52,771 bases of DNA. Source: Flavobacteriales bacterium (GTDB lineage Bacteria; Bacteroidota; Bacteroidia; Flavobacteriales_D; Crocinitomicaceae). Under the pieces are notes generated by a model. It was not told where the DNA came from. It did no database searches and saw nothing but the letters and a program-made list of their open reading frames with translations. Below are positions 17,890 to 26,522 of the stretch, piece after piece. Positions within the stretch are counted from its first letter, which is position 1. Each line of letters starts with the position of its first letter. The translations under genes were made by a program, and so were the position numbers. The DNA is taken from assembly GCA_947380375.1 (NCBI GenBank), contig CANCQX010000005.1, positions 1-52,771 of the forward strand. Reading direction: 5' to 3'.

Positions 17890-18938
17890 TTAAAATCCCA
17901 ATTATACGTATCTAATTCACTCACGCAAGCAACTAATAAATCAATGCTTCCTTTAATATCATCTTTATTTGCCATTTCAATAACTTGATGTAAATTCCTT
18001 GTTGGAATTGAAACCGCACCAGCAATTGAACCTCCTTCGGTCATTCTTTGAATACCCGCAGTATCCGTTCCTCCTGCTGTTAAAATTTCCGGTTGCCATT
18101 TAATAGAATATTTATTAGCGGTTTTCTTCATAAAATCAACCATTCTGTAATCACAGATTGTAGAAGAATCCATAATTTTAATAGCTGTACCTTCGCCTAA
18201 TTTTGTAATCATTTCATGGTCCCTAGCGCCTGGTAAATCAAAAGCAATCGTTGTATCTAAACCAAAACCAAAATCAGGTTGAACTTTCAATGCAGATACA
18301 TTTGCACCTCTAATACCAACTTCCTCTTGAACAGTGAAAACACCATAAATATCATAAGGAACTTCCTTACCTTTTAAAGCTCTTAAAGTTTCAATTAATA
18401 TAAAAACTGCTAATCTATTGTCTAAAGATTTCCCATTTACACAATTTCCCATTTCGATAAATTCACGTTCTCTTGTTACAGGATTTCCGATTTCAATCAA
18501 TTCTTTCACTTCTTCAGGAGATAAACCTGTATCGATAAAATAATCAGAAAGTTGAGCAACTTTATTTCGCTCATCAGCAGTCATTACGTGAATAGGTTTT
18601 GAAGCCATTACACCGATAATATCTTTTTTTCCATGAACAATTACTCGCTGAGCAGTCAATGTTTTAGGATCAAATCCTCCTAATGTATGAAAACGAATAA
18701 ATCCTTTGTCGTCAATATGGGTAACAATAAAACCAATCTCATCCATGTGAGCACCTATCATTACTCTTTTACTTTCTACACCACGTTTTATGGCATATAC
18801 ATTCCCCATATTATCTACTTCAACCTCATCTACTAAACCTTTTAATTCTTCGATAACAAGTTCTCGTACTCTTTGTTCAAATCCAGAAGCACCTGGAGTT
18901 TTACATATTTTTGCAAGTAATTCAGTATTTATTGACAT
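17886..18938 (-). CDS. M42 family glutamyl aminopeptidase/endoglucanase-like metallopeptidase
   Basis: 350 aa. Cytoplasmic di-metal aminopeptidase. Metal ligands can be placed: His and Asp in MIGAHMDEIGF (~residue 60), bridging Asp in GKSLDNRLAVF (~171), Glu pair in TVQEEVGIRGA (~208), Asp in FGLDTTIAFD, and His in TRNLHQVIE (~321). Trp/Tyr-rich C-terminus ends DTYNWDFK. M42 enzymes form tetrahedral dodecamers that trim peptides produced by proteases. First gene of a two-gene operon with the SDR. Confidence 0.94.
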   Translation of the reverse strand: MSINTELLAKICKTPGASGFEQRVRELVIEELKGLVDEVEVDNMGNVYAIKRGVESKRVMIGAHMDEIGFIVTHIDDKGFIRFHTLGGFDPKTLTAQRVIVHGKKDIIGVMASKPIHVMTADERNKVAQLSDYFIDTGLSPEEVKELIEIGNPVTREREFIEMGNCVNGKSLDNRLAVFILIETLRALKGKEVPYDIYGVFTVQEEVGIRGANVSALKVQPDFGFGLDTTIAFDLPGARDHEMITKLGEGTAIKIMDSSTICDYRMVDFMKKTANKYSIKWQPEILTAGGTDTAGIQRMTEGGSIAGAVSIPTRNLHQVIEMANKDDIKGSIDLLVACVSELDTYNWDFK

Positions 18939-19071
18939 AATTATTAGTGCTAAAAAGTTTAAGGTTAAAATTAAGTTTTTTAATCGAGATACTGAATCTG
19001 TTCTACTCCAAATTGTTTTGTAAATTAGTGGATTGAATTAAAAGCTATGTTTTTGATTATTAAAACGAAAA

Positions 19072-20202
19072 ATGAAAAGAAAAAGAATCAATTTATTTAA
19101 AGAATTTTTTGAATCGGAAAAAATTGGTGGAATACTTTTAATAATTGCAACAATTGCATCGTTACTATTAACAAACGTATTCATCGGTAAACAATTTTCA
19201 GAAATTTGGCATATAAAATTTGGTCATTTCAGCATTGAACATATCGTAAACGATGGACTAATGACTGTCTTTTTTTTACTTGTTGGACTTGAATTAGAAA
19301 GGGAAATATATGTTGGAGAATTATCTAATTTCAAAAAAGCATTGCTCCCAATTATTGCTGCACTAGGTGGAATGATTGCCCCATCACTTATTCATTACCT
19401 ATTTAATAACGGAACAATTACTCAATCAGGTGCTGGTATACCAACGGCAACAGATATTGCTTTTTCTCTTGCTATTCTATCTTTATTTAGTAAAAAAGTA
19501 CCCTATTCACTTAAAATATTTTTAACTGCACTTGCAATAGCAGATGATCTTGGTGCTGTGTTTGTGATTGCTATTTTTTACACCAAAACAATTGCTTGGA
19601 CATACCTTTTCATTTCACTTTTAATCTTTTCAGGACTATTAGTAATGAATCGTTTAAAAGTTAAAAAACTATGGCTTTATCTTTTAGGCGGAGGATTAAT
19701 GTGGTATTTTATGTTAAACTCTGGTATTCACGCTACAATTACAGGAGTAATGTTAGCTTTTGCTATTCCTTTTACTCCTCAAAATAATATATCAATTTCA
19801 CTTCAACAAAGCCTTCACAAACCAGTTGCTCTTTTTATATTACCATTATTCGCTTTGGTTAACACAAGTATCTTTATCGGAAGCGATTGGATGTCTAATT
19901 TATTTACGCCAAATAGTTATGGAATATTTTTCGGACTAGTTTTAGGAAAACCAATTGGAATTCTAATTTTTACTTCAGTTGCAGTCGTTTTAAAAATATC
20001 CAAATTACCAACTGAGTTGAAATGGACACATATAATCGGAGCAAGCTTTTTAGCAGGAATCGGATTTACAATGTCCATATTTGTTTCTGGTTTGGCATTT
20101 AATGATGAATTAACAATTCAATTTTCTCAAATAACGGTATTAATTTCTTCCTTAACAGCAGTATTACTTGGAAGTATTTGGTTTAAGTTTTTCGTGAAAT
20201 GA
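19072..20202 (+). CDS. nhaA: Na+/H+ antiporter NhaA
   Basis: 376 aa inner-membrane protein with ~11-12 helices. It exchanges protons for sodium to control pH and salt. The ion-binding pair is in [18 protein letters not shown] (equivalent to E. coli Asp163/164). The assembly region [16 protein letters not shown] and the [14 protein letters not shown] motif are also typical. Length matches the family (~380-390). The 3' end overlaps the convergent acr3 gene by 39 bp (20164-20202), so both coding ends share sequence. Start chosen at [13 protein letters not shown] because the next Met would remove the first amphipathic helix. Confidence 0.95.
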   Translation: MKRKRINLFKEFFESEKIGGILLIIATIASLLLTNVFIGKQFSEIWHIKFGHFSIEHIVNDGLMTVFFLLVGLELEREIYVGELSNFKKALLPIIAALGGMIAPSLIHYLFNNGTITQSGAGIPTATDIAFSLAILSLFSKKVPYSLKIFLTALAIADDLGAVFVIAIFYTKTIAWTYLFISLLIFSGLLVMNRLKVKKLWLYLLGGGLMWYFMLNSGIHATITGVMLAFAIPFTPQNNISISLQQSLHKPVALFILPLFALVNTSIFIGSDWMSNLFTPNSYGIFFGLVLGKPIGILIFTSVAVVLKISKLPTELKWTHIIGASFLAGIGFTMSIFVSGLAFNDELTIQFSQITVLISSLTAVLLGSIWFKFFVK

Positions 20203-21273
20203 TTTATCCTCCCCGCTAAAATATTTCTTTCTAAACCAAAAAGCTAATTTCACCAACGCTATTAAAGCCGGCACTTCTACCAATGGACCTATAACACCTG
20301 CAAATGCTTCTCCACTATTTATTCCAAATACACCTATTGCTACTGCTATTGCTAATTCAAAATTATTTCCTGTTGCAGTAAAGGCCAAAGCAATTGTTGT
20401 AGAATAATCTGCACCCAATTTTTTCGCCATAAAAAATGTAACGATAAACATCACTGCAAAATAAATTACCAATGGAATTGCAATTTTAACTACATCGAAA
20501 GGGATTTTAACAATCATTTCACCTTTTAAACTGAACATAATGATGATCGTAAATAACAACGCAATCAATGTAATTGGAGAAATTACAGGTAAATACTTAT
20601 TCGTAAACCATTCCTCCCCTTTTATTTTAATCAAAACATACCTACTAATAATTCCTGCTAAAAATGGAATTCCCAAATAGATAAACACACTTTTCGCAAT
20701 TTGACCAATCGTAATGGAGATACCTAAACTCTTCATCCCGAAGAATTCAGGCATTTTTGTCAAATAGAAATAAGCAAAACTTGAATACAACAACACTTGG
20801 AGAATACTATTAATTCCTATTAATCCTGCGATGTATTCACGATTCCCTTCTGCTAATTCATTCCAAACAATAACCATTGCTATACACGGAGCAATTCCTA
20901 TTAAAATCAATCCTGTAAAGTATTCTGGAGAATCTTTCATGAAAAAATACGCCAATAAAAACATAAAAAATGGAGCAATAATCCATGTTATAAATAAAGA
21001 CATTCCAATCAATTTCAAATTTTTAAAAATGCGTGGAATTTCTTCGTATTTTACTTTTGCTAAAGGCGGATACATCATTAATATCAATCCAATTGCTAAA
21101 GGAATGTTAGTTGTTCCACTCGATAAACTATCCAAAGATATTGAGATGGAAGGTATAAAAAAGCCTAATCCAACTCCGATTAACATAGCTACAAATATCC
21201 AAAGGGTTAGAAAACGGTCTAAAAAACTTAATTTCTTTCTTTCGTGTGTTGGTGTAAAATTATTGCTTGACAT
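20164..21273 (-). CDS. acr3: Arsenite efflux pump, ACR3 family
   Basis: 369 aa with ten hydrophobic helices. It exports As(III) using the proton gradient. Family motifs: [21 protein letters not shown] at the N-terminus, [23 protein letters not shown] with the conserved cysteine, [12 protein letters not shown], and [20 protein letters not shown] (the signature). Last gene of the arsenic operon, starting 3 bp after arsC. Its end overlaps the end of nhaA by 39 bp on the other strand. Confidence 0.95.
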   Translation of the reverse strand: MSSNNFTPTHERKKLSFLDRFLTLWIFVAMLIGVGLGFFIPSISISLDSLSSGTTNIPLAIGLILMMYPPLAKVKYEEIPRIFKNLKLIGMSLFITWIIAPFFMFLLAYFFMKDSPEYFTGLILIGIAPCIAMVIVWNELAEGNREYIAGLIGINSILQVLLYSSFAYFYLTKMPEFFGMKSLGISITIGQIAKSVFIYLGIPFLAGIISRYVLIKIKGEEWFTNKYLPVISPITLIALLFTIIIMFSLKGEMIVKIPFDVVKIAIPLVIYFAVMFIVTFFMAKKLGADYSTTIALAFTATGNNFELAIAVAIGVFGINSGEAFAGVIGPLVEVPALIALVKLAFWFRKKYFSGEDKSFHEKLKPNTSK

Positions 21274-21276
21274 TTA

Positions 21277-21891
21277 TTATTTAATTAAAGAGAATACATA
21301 TAAAGTTTCTAGAGCGATTTGTAAAGCACGTTCTTTGTATTTGGAATCTTGTAAATCAGTTCCATCAAATTCTTTTGGGTCGTCGTAAGTTGTTCCTATT
21401 CGTAATTCCACTCCCGGAATAAATGGACAATTTTCTTCCGCATCACCGCATGTCATAATTGCTGCAAAATTGGAAGTTGGATTGAATGTATCATCATACT
21501 TTTTTGAGAAACAAATAGTAGGATTACTATCATCACTATATTTAACTTCAAAAATAGGATTAAACGATTCATCTTTTGCTTGAATTTCAAATCCAATTTC
21601 TTTTAATGCTTTGATTGCATTGACATTAAATGCAGTTGCTTCTGTTCCTCCTGAAAATGTTACGACATTTTTAATTCCGTAATATTCAGCAGCAACCGCC
21701 GCCCAAATTTGCCCGAAATGACTTCTTCGAGAATTATGAGTACAAACGTACATCAATTGAATAGGCAAATTCGCCGCTTTTTTTTGCTGAATGTAATTGC
21801 TTATTTTACCCAAAAGGTTTTTTCTTTCAGCTGAAATCAAATCAAATTGATGCGTTAATTTATCGCAAATGGTTTTAATTTTATTGTACAT
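21277..21891 (-). CDS. arsC: Arsenate reductase, low-molecular-weight phosphatase type
   Basis: 204 aa. Phosphatase-like loop CTHNSRRS (C-x5-R) near residue 50, where the cysteine attacks arsenate. A C-terminal general acid region TCGDAEENCPFIPGVELR (ADENCP-like) contains two further cysteines suited to the thiol relay. It reduces As(V) to As(III), which Acr3 exports. The protein is longer than classical ArsC (~130-140 aa) because of an N-terminal helical extension, as in many Bacteroidetes homologues annotated as protein-tyrosine-phosphatases. It sits 3 bp before acr3 on the same strand. Confidence 0.93.
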   Translation of the reverse strand: MYNKIKTICDKLTHQFDLISAERKNLLGKISNYIQQKKAANLPIQLMYVCTHNSRRSHFGQIWAAVAAEYYGIKNVVTFSGGTEATAFNVNAIKALKEIGFEIQAKDESFNPIFEVKYSDDSNPTICFSKKYDDTFNPTSNFAAIMTCGDAEENCPFIPGVELRIGTTYDDPKEFDGTDLQDSKYKERALQIALETLYVFSLIK

Positions 21892-21995
21892 TTTCTTTAG
21901 ATTTCAAGACGCAAGACTAAAAGATTTAAGACCTAGCTAAATTTTTTCTTTGAGTTCCGATAGCTATCGGAACGGTCTTATGTCTTATGTCTAAA
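21892..21995. repeat. Intergenic palindromic element with perfect 20-bp palindrome
   Basis: Contains GTTCCGATAGCTATCGGAAC (21954-21973), a perfect palindrome. Outside it AAGAC repeats on the left (21905-21932) face GTCTTA repeats on the right (21975-21990), so an extended imperfect hairpin can form. Similar AAGAC/GTCTTA material fills the next two operon gaps. It probably belongs to a dispersed intergenic repeat family and could modulate mRNA stability within the ars operon. Confidence 0.55.
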
Positions 21996-22466
21996 TTAAC
22001 AACATCCTCCTCCTGGAGTACAAGTACCTGCAGGTTTACTTAAATCGACTAAATTTACTTTTAACTTTTCGGCAGGAATACCACAACTATCTTGCGCTAA
22101 ACAATTTGTCTGTTTTGAAACAAGTAAAAAATTGTTTCCATCAAATTCAAGATTGTATTTTCCAATTGTATCTTGTTGATATTCAACTTCAATTTCAGCA
22201 TCTTGAAGGTTTAATACTTTCTCTGAAAGCTCAATGATATTTTTCAATTTTTCAGGCGCTAAGCGGTGATCGAAATCATTAGCTTCCCATAACTGGAAAT
22301 TCACAACTTTTTCTTCTCTTACAGTTCCACCACAATCGATGAAATTTTTAGTTATCATTCCAACTTCAGTAACGTGAAAATGATTTGGAACAAATTGACC
22401 ATTTGGTAAGATAAAACTCACTGATTCAACAGTGTTTAATAACGGTTTAATTTCTGATAATTTCAT
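21996..22466 (-). CDS. DUF6428-like arsenic-operon protein with Cys-rich tail
   Basis: 156 aa, cytoplasmic by sequence. Begins MKLSEIKPLLNTVESVSFIL and has FHVTEVGMITKNFIDCGGTVR and NFQLWEANDFDHRLAPEKL, features of the DUF6428 family found in arsenic operons. The C-terminal half contains TNCLAQDSCGIPAEKL and the tail GTCTPGGGCC, giving at least five cysteines. Function is unknown. The cysteines and the operon position between arsC and the methyltransferase suggest thiol-metalloid chemistry. That is inference. Confidence 0.75.
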   Translation of the reverse strand: MKLSEIKPLLNTVESVSFILPNGQFVPNHFHVTEVGMITKNFIDCGGTVREEKVVNFQLWEANDFDHRLAPEKLKNIIELSEKVLNLQDAEIEVEYQQDTIGKYNLEFDGNNFLLVSKQTNCLAQDSCGIPAEKLKVNLVDLSKPAGTCTPGGGCC

Positions 22467-22543
22467 ATTTTTTTAGATTTAATGATTCAAGACTTGAAGA
22501 TTCAAGACCAAGCAATCTATTGTCTTATAGACTAATATCTTAT
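22467..22543. repeat. Intergenic AAGAC/GTCTTA element
   Basis: Gap sequence with GATTCAAGACTTGAAGATTC, AAGACC, TTGTCTTATAGAC and TATCTTAT. Left and right halves are partly complementary. Same type as the elements at 21892 and 23156. No gene fits here. Confidence 0.4.
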
Positions 22544-23155
22544 TTACATTTTACGACCAACAAATCGAATAACTGAACCAATACCATTATGATAAAGTCC
22601 TTCGCTTAATTCAACCTCTTTTTCTTCCAACAATAGAATATCAAAATTTGAAAAATCAGTTTGAAGCTCTTCTATTGAGAATAACATATCAATATCTTTT
22701 GGACCTCCTATTTTTGGATTTTTAGAGACATATTCTAAATGATTTTTACTAAATGCCTCAAAAATGACTAAACCTCCTTTTTTTAAATACTGACTTAAAT
22801 ATTTATGATATTCAGATTTTTTGCTTGCTGGAAAATGAGCATAGATTAATGCTATCAAGTCAAACGACTCTTTTTCATAATTGAATTGTTGAAATTCACC
22901 AACCTGATAATTAATTTGAACGTTTTTTAAAGTCGCAAGTTTTAAAGCTTTTTGTTTCCCTTCATCACTTAAATCAAATGCATCAACTTCCCAACCCAAA
23001 GAAGCAGTATAAACACCATTTCTACCTTCACCTTCAGCAGGAAATAATGCTTTTCCTATAGTTGTATTTTTTAATTGATCTTTCAAAAATGAATTTGGTT
23101 CTTCACCATAAGCAAATTCCACTTGACCATATCTTTCATCCCACTTTTCTTTCAT
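22544..23155 (-). CDS. Class I SAM-dependent methyltransferase in ars operon
   Basis: 203 aa. N-terminus [20 protein letters not shown] resembles the TehB/UbiE-like small methyltransferases. The SAM-binding site appears as [18 protein letters not shown] (motif I, GxGxG variant) followed by acidic DAFDLSDEG, and [20 protein letters not shown] (motif II/post-II). No extra C-terminal domain. It lacks the cysteine set typical of ArsM arsenite methyltransferases, so the substrate may be an arsenic-related thiol or something else. It lies second in the ars operon, after arsR. Confidence 0.85.
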   Translation of the reverse strand: MKEKWDERYGQVEFAYGEEPNSFLKDQLKNTTIGKALFPAEGEGRNGVYTASLGWEVDAFDLSDEGKQKALKLATLKNVQINYQVGEFQQFNYEKESFDLIALIYAHFPASKKSEYHKYLSQYLKKGGLVIFEAFSKNHLEYVSKNPKIGGPKDIDMLFSIEELQTDFSNFDILLLEEKEVELSEGLYHNGIGSVIRFVGRKM

Positions 23156-23254
23156 TTTTCTATTTTTTAAGATATTAGATTTTTAGATGTTAAATACTTA
23201 GACACTTAAGTTAGCATAAGTCTACTATCTAATGTCTAACTTCTATACTCTTTT
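23156..23254. repeat. Intergenic TTAGA/TCTAA element
   Basis: Between arsR and the methyltransferase gene: TTAAGATATTAGATTTTTAG, TACTTAGACACTTAAG, then AAGTCTACTATCTAATGTCT. The left and right halves are imperfectly complementary. Third member of the gap series in this operon. Confidence 0.4.
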
Positions 23255-23590
23255 TCAACAACATTCATCAGGTTTGCATTTCATTGCAGTTGTAATCATT
23301 AATTGAACATAATTCTGAATTTTTGACAATGTATCCAAGTTCAAGCAATAACAAATTGTATTGCCTTCTACTGAACCTTTTATAATATTTACATTTTTCA
23401 ATTCCTTCAAATGTTGAGAGATAGTTGGTTGTGAAAGCGGTAATTCGTTCACAATATCACCACAAATACACGCTTCTTTTTTTAATAGAAATTCAATAAT
23501 TGCAATACGTGCAGGATGCCCTAGTGCTTTCATTAAATTTGAAATTTCATTTTGCTCGTCGGTAAAAAAGTCCGATTTTGATATTCCCAT
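23255..23590 (-). CDS. arsR: ArsR-family As(III)-responsive repressor
   Basis: 111 aa winged-helix SmtB/ArsR repressor. The recognition helix region reads LSQPTISQHLKELKNVNII. Immediately before it, ACICGDIV has two cysteines (C-x-C) as in the classical As(III) site of ArsR (ELCVCDL), and the C-terminus ends KCKPDECC with more thiols. Binding As(III) releases the repressor from DNA. First gene of the operon arsR-methyltransferase-DUF6428-arsC-acr3. The promoter with an overlapping palindrome lies 34-70 bp upstream. Confidence 0.94.
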   Translation of the reverse strand: MGISKSDFFTDEQNEISNLMKALGHPARIAIIEFLLKKEACICGDIVNELPLSQPTISQHLKELKNVNIIKGSVEGNTICYCLNLDTLSKIQNYVQLMITTAMKCKPDECC

Positions 23591-23623
23591 TTTTAATTGT
23601 TTTAAAGAATATTATATAATTCT

Positions 23624-23660
23624 ATATTGCAATATTACGATAAATATTTAATGTGACAAA
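23624..23660 (-). promoter_or_regulatory. arsR operon promoter with overlapping operator palindrome
   Basis: On the minus strand TTTG (23657-23660), 19 bp, then TAATATTG (23630-23637) fits the Bacteroidetes promoter with one change from TAnnTTTG. The perfect palindrome ATATTGCAATAT (23624-23635) overlaps the -7 element, exactly where an ArsR dimer would block transcription. Its use by this ArsR is inferred. Confidence 0.65.
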
Positions 23661-23676
23661 TAATTTTAGATAATTA

Positions 23677-23835
23677 CATAGTTTTGCAACACATTCGTTT
23701 GAGAATGGAACAAATTTAAGGTGTATACAAAGTCTGTTAAAGTATTAAAATAGTAAAACCACTGAAATTTACACTCATGTAATAACAAAAGGTTTTGAGC
23801 ATCTAAAAAGTCCATTGGATAATTTGGATATCTAA
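23677..23835 (+). pseudogene. Tyrosine recombinase (integron-integrase-like) C-terminal relic
   Basis: In one frame the bases read HSFATHSFENGTNLRCIQS, then LLKY, a stop at 23746-23748, NSKTTEIYTHVITKG, FEHLKSPLDNLDI and stop. This is the C-terminal box of a XerC/D-IntI type recombinase: the His (HSFATH), the conserved second His position lost near the stop, and the catalytic Tyr in EIYTHV. The ending KSPLDNL is typical of integron and Bacteroidetes cassette-type integrases. The N-terminal ~250 residues are missing. Its upstream edge coincides with the arsR promoter region. Confidence 0.8.
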
Positions 23836-23976
23836 AAAATAAAACTACTTTTAAGATATAAATAAAAATAACGATGAACGAAACACTTAAATTCTTAGAA
23901 ACAACTACTTACAACCGATATAGATCGGATATAGTATTGATTTTAAACAAAATAACATAAATTAATATAATGGATA

Positions 23977-24010
23977 TATACGCAATTGCGTATAGCGACA
24001 TGTTATGTGC
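23977..24010 (+). repeat. Possible att-like site A: 18-bp palindrome plus TGTTATGTGC
   Basis: TATACGCAATTGCGTATA (23977-23994) is a perfect palindrome. Six bases later TGTTATGTGC (24001-24010) is the exact reverse complement of GCACATAACA at 24859-24868. These sit between the recombinase relic and the first cassette gene, where an attI-like site would be expected. The gap 23836-23976 has nothing I recognise. Confidence 0.5.
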
Positions 24011-24130
24011 AAGAGCCTGAAATCCTCACTTCGTACCTGGGGAAATAGGGAAATTTTAAAATATTGCTTCGAATTAAGTTCACGAAGGACTAAAAATAAA
24101 AAGCAGGAAAAATAAATAATCATATAAAAT

Positions 24131-24688
24131 ATGAATCAACAATTTTATACAATTAGTCCAACTCTTGAAGAACAAGACGCCTATATTGAAGATTGGGAAT
24201 TTAAGTATTGGCCAAACCAACCTAATGGGGAAGTAATTCAAAATCCAAATGGTACTTTTTCTATTAGAATGGAAGAAAATTTCACTCCATTGGTAAAACA
24301 GTTACAAAATCTTTTTAAGAATGAAAATATGCCTGAAAATGGCACATATTTAGGAGAAGCTGTTGCAAAAGGTAGCATTAAGCCAAAAGCATTGATTGGA
24401 GGCGATTTTTTAAATGCAAGTGGACTTTTTTTAAGTCAAGATTTACTCGATATTTTCACTAAATTTAATTTACCCCTTTATAAATATTATCAAATTCCAT
24501 TAATTTACAGAAAAAAAATAATTGAATCATACGGTTATATAAACTTCAGTAAAAATTCTAAAATCGAAGAACAGGACGTTAGATTTATAAAAGTAAAAGA
24601 TTACACAAAAATATGTGTATCAAAAAGACTAAAAGACGAAATTGAAAATTCGGGTATAGTTGGATGTGTTTTTAAATTAGTTGAATAA
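24131..24688 (+). CDS. Cassette gene 1: uncharacterised protein, possibly Imm11/DUF1629-like
   Basis: 185 aa, no signal peptide or membrane segment. Notable stretches: EDWEFKYWPNQPNGEV, NGTYLGEAVAKGSIKPKALIGG, LFLSQDLLDIFTKFNLPLYKYY and QIPLIYRKKIIESYGYINF. The central 'SQDLLDIFTKFNLP..YYQIPL' resembles the DUF1629/Imm11 immunity-like family, but I hold this weakly. It lies alone between palindromic sites A and B. There is no partner toxin nearby. An AT-rich leader of ~120 bp precedes it. Confidence 0.6.
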   Translation: MNQQFYTISPTLEEQDAYIEDWEFKYWPNQPNGEVIQNPNGTFSIRMEENFTPLVKQLQNLFKNENMPENGTYLGEAVAKGSIKPKALIGGDFLNASGLFLSQDLLDIFTKFNLPLYKYYQIPLIYRKKIIESYGYINFSKNSKIEEQDVRFIKVKDYTKICVSKRLKDEIENSGIVGCVFKLVE

Positions 24689-24858
24689 CTACAAGATTTT
24701 ACGTTTGTAGATTGAATCCTTTAGAAATAAATGGTCGAACTATATTGGATGACCGCATTTTAAAATTAAGAACTTGACATTATCGGGTTGACAAAAAGTT
24801 GAATCCGAGAGACAAACATTCCCGCTGGACTTTGATAGGTTACTCCCGAAAGTCTCCA

Positions 24859-24953
24859 GCACATAACAACTGTTTTGCGACAACGGGCTGAAACGTACTA
24901 GGTTTGTTTGCCCGCTGACGCAAAGCAGTGAAACGTTACCAGCAATGGTAACC
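24859..24953 (+). repeat. Possible attC-like site B: large imperfect palindrome
   Basis: Starts GCACATAACA (24859-24868). Outer arms ACTGTTTTGCG (24869-24879) and CGCAAAGCAGT (24919-24929) pair with one mismatch. Inner arms CGGGC (24884-24888) and GCCCG (24910-24914) pair fully. A second hairpin GTTACC/GGTAAC (24935-24952) follows. GC content is visibly higher than the surroundings. The layout, just after a gene and before the next one, is that of a cassette recombination site, although the canonical RYYYAAC/GTTRRRY boxes do not fit well. Confidence 0.55.
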
Positions 24954-24998
24954 AACCACAACGCAATAAGACACGGACAGAAAAATTTTGACTGACAA

Positions 24999-26000
24999 AT
25001 GAAACTTAAAATTATAATATGCTTTTTTTTTATTTCATTAAACTTAGTAGCTCAGCCGGGTGACTATGGATACTCTGAAAAGCGTTTTGCAGAATTGACC
25101 GAAAAATTGAAAGCAGAACCCAACAATTATGACTTGATTTGCGAGCGTATTAATCTAAGTAGCTTCAATAACACATATTTTGACATCTATAAAAAAAGCG
25201 GAAATTTAAATGGAGAGCTATCTTATTTCAAAAACGCTACTGAATTATTTGACGATTTAAATAAATTGATTGACAACAATGTCGTAATTGGAAAACATAA
25301 TATCGCTGAATTTAAAATGCTCAGAGGAAGATTATATTATTTTTCTGGCGATATTGACAAAGCATTAGAGGGCTATTTATCAGCATTATATCTCAATGAC
25401 TCCTTGAAAAACCAAGAATTATTGGATGACATTAATATATCAATTGCTGCTTATTATTATAATTTAGAGGATAGTTTAACAGAAGAAAATGCACGGCAAG
25501 CATTAAAGTATGTCACAATGATAAATCCTAACAGTTGCAATAGTAATCAAACCCCAGATTGTTTCGAGCGTGAAAAAAAAGAACTTCTAAAGTTTCTCAA
25601 AGAAGAAAAAAAGCTAATAGAATATCACAAGGAACTTATTTTTTCAGAATACAACAGTTATATCAAGGCCAAAAATGGTAGACCTCGAACAACAGACTAT
25701 ATTTATAACACTAATGAATTATATTTTAGAACATTAAACAGAATAAATGAGTTAGCAGAATACTTTGATGAAGTTGGAAATCATCAAAAATCAAAATATC
25801 TAACAGAACAATTGTTAAGGTTTCTTCCTCCTGACAATAACGGAGAGAAGTATACAATGTTCCCAACGGAAAAAATATATGGAATTGCCGGAGAGGAATA
25901 CAGCAAAAGATTTTTCAAATTGCACCATAATAAGGATTATGAATCAACTTGGGATTATCAAGAGATAACTAACTTTGTAGAGAGTATAAAAAAAATATGA
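24999..26000 (+). CDS. Cassette gene 2: secreted TPR-like protein
   Basis: 333 aa with a signal peptide (MKLKIIICFFFISLNLVAQP). The mature part is helical with tetratricopeptide-like repeats: EFKMLRGRLYYFSGDIDKAL, followed by GYLSALYLNDSLKNQELLDD, then ISIAAYYYNLEDS. It is charged and probably periplasmic. No enzyme motif is seen. It sits between palindromic sites B and C in the same direction as cassette gene 1, and a lone gene of unknown function fits a cassette cargo. Confidence 0.7.
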   Translation: MKLKIIICFFFISLNLVAQPGDYGYSEKRFAELTEKLKAEPNNYDLICERINLSSFNNTYFDIYKKSGNLNGELSYFKNATELFDDLNKLIDNNVVIGKHNIAEFKMLRGRLYYFSGDIDKALEGYLSALYLNDSLKNQELLDDINISIAAYYYNLEDSLTEENARQALKYVTMINPNSCNSNQTPDCFEREKKELLKFLKEEKKLIEYHKELIFSEYNSYIKAKNGRPRTTDYIYNTNELYFRTLNRINELAEYFDEVGNHQKSKYLTEQLLRFLPPDNNGEKYTMFPTEKIYGIAGEEYSKRFFKLHHNKDYESTWDYQEITNFVESIKKI

Positions 26001-26027
26001 CTAAAAATGCGATGAACATACATAAAA

Positions 26028-26172
26028 CCACAGCTGCCAACAGCACCTACCCAAAAGTGGCTGTTCAGTGGTTAAATCAAGCTTTGTGCTTCTATCAAAG
26101 TTTGTGCTTGGTTGACAGTGCAGTGCTTCGAAATCGCCACCTTCGGGTAGCTGCCAACCGTTATCGCATCCA
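26028..26172 (+). repeat. Possible attC-like site C: large imperfect palindrome
   Basis: Arms 26047-26061 (CTACCCAAAAGTGGC) and 26136-26150 (GCCACCTTCGGGTAG) pair at 13 of 15 positions, with further weaker pairing inside. GCTGCCAAC occurs on both outer sides (near 26034 and 26151). It lies just past cassette gene 2 and is GC-richer than its flanks. Immediately beyond it phenylalanine hydroxylase sequence begins, so this is probably the right edge of the cassette region. A frame of 84 aa across it (25997-26251) is not a real gene. Confidence 0.55.
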
Positions 26173-26181
26173 ATATTTTCG

Positions 26182-26522
26182 GAATTTGAATTTGAATTGG
26201 GAAAGCTCAGAAAAAAGTTTATTCATTACCCGCAAGTACTTGATGCATTGAAGCGTTTGTGTTGGTTTACCATTGATTTGGTTTAAAACAAAAGCAAGGT
26301 ATTAAAGTATATGGTGCAGGAATTATATTTTCCTTTGGCGAAACTAACAATTCACTTAAAGCAAAGCATTTAAACTTTGATATCGAAATGATGTTGAACA
26401 AGTGTATTAACAAAGATGTATTGCAGGAAGAATATTTTGTGGTCGAATCTTACAATTAATTATTTGAATCGATTAATATTACAGAAAACCTTATAAGCAA
26501 AAAATATGAGTTGGTTAATTAA
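26182..26522 (+). pseudogene. Phenylalanine-4-hydroxylase (phhA) C-terminal remnant
   Basis: Bases read EFELGKLRKKFIHYPQ, VLDALKRLCWFTIDL, then after a frameshift near 26280 GIKVYGAGIIFSFGETNNS, NFDIEMMLNKCINKDVLQEE, YFVVESYN, stop (TAA where CAA/Gln is expected), LFESINITENL. This matches the C-terminal third of aromatic amino acid hydroxylases, including the W-F-T-I-x-F-G-L and Y-G-A-G-I-x-S-F-G-E motifs. The N-terminal two thirds, including the iron-binding HxxxH, is missing. It is cut at cassette site C, has at least one frameshift and one stop, and overlaps the start of phhB. Confidence 0.85.

Noticed and set aside
20831-21388. 185-aa plus-strand frame opposite acr3/arsC
   Set aside because: Shadow of two well-supported genes on the other strand, with no recognisable domain.
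23977-26172. Sites A-C as canonical integron attC
   Set aside because: The RYYYAAC and GTTRRRY core boxes do not fit well, so they are reported only as att-like palindromes.
25997-26251. 84-aa ORF after the TPR gene
   Set aside because: It covers a large imperfect palindrome and runs into the phhA remnant. No protein family pattern is visible.
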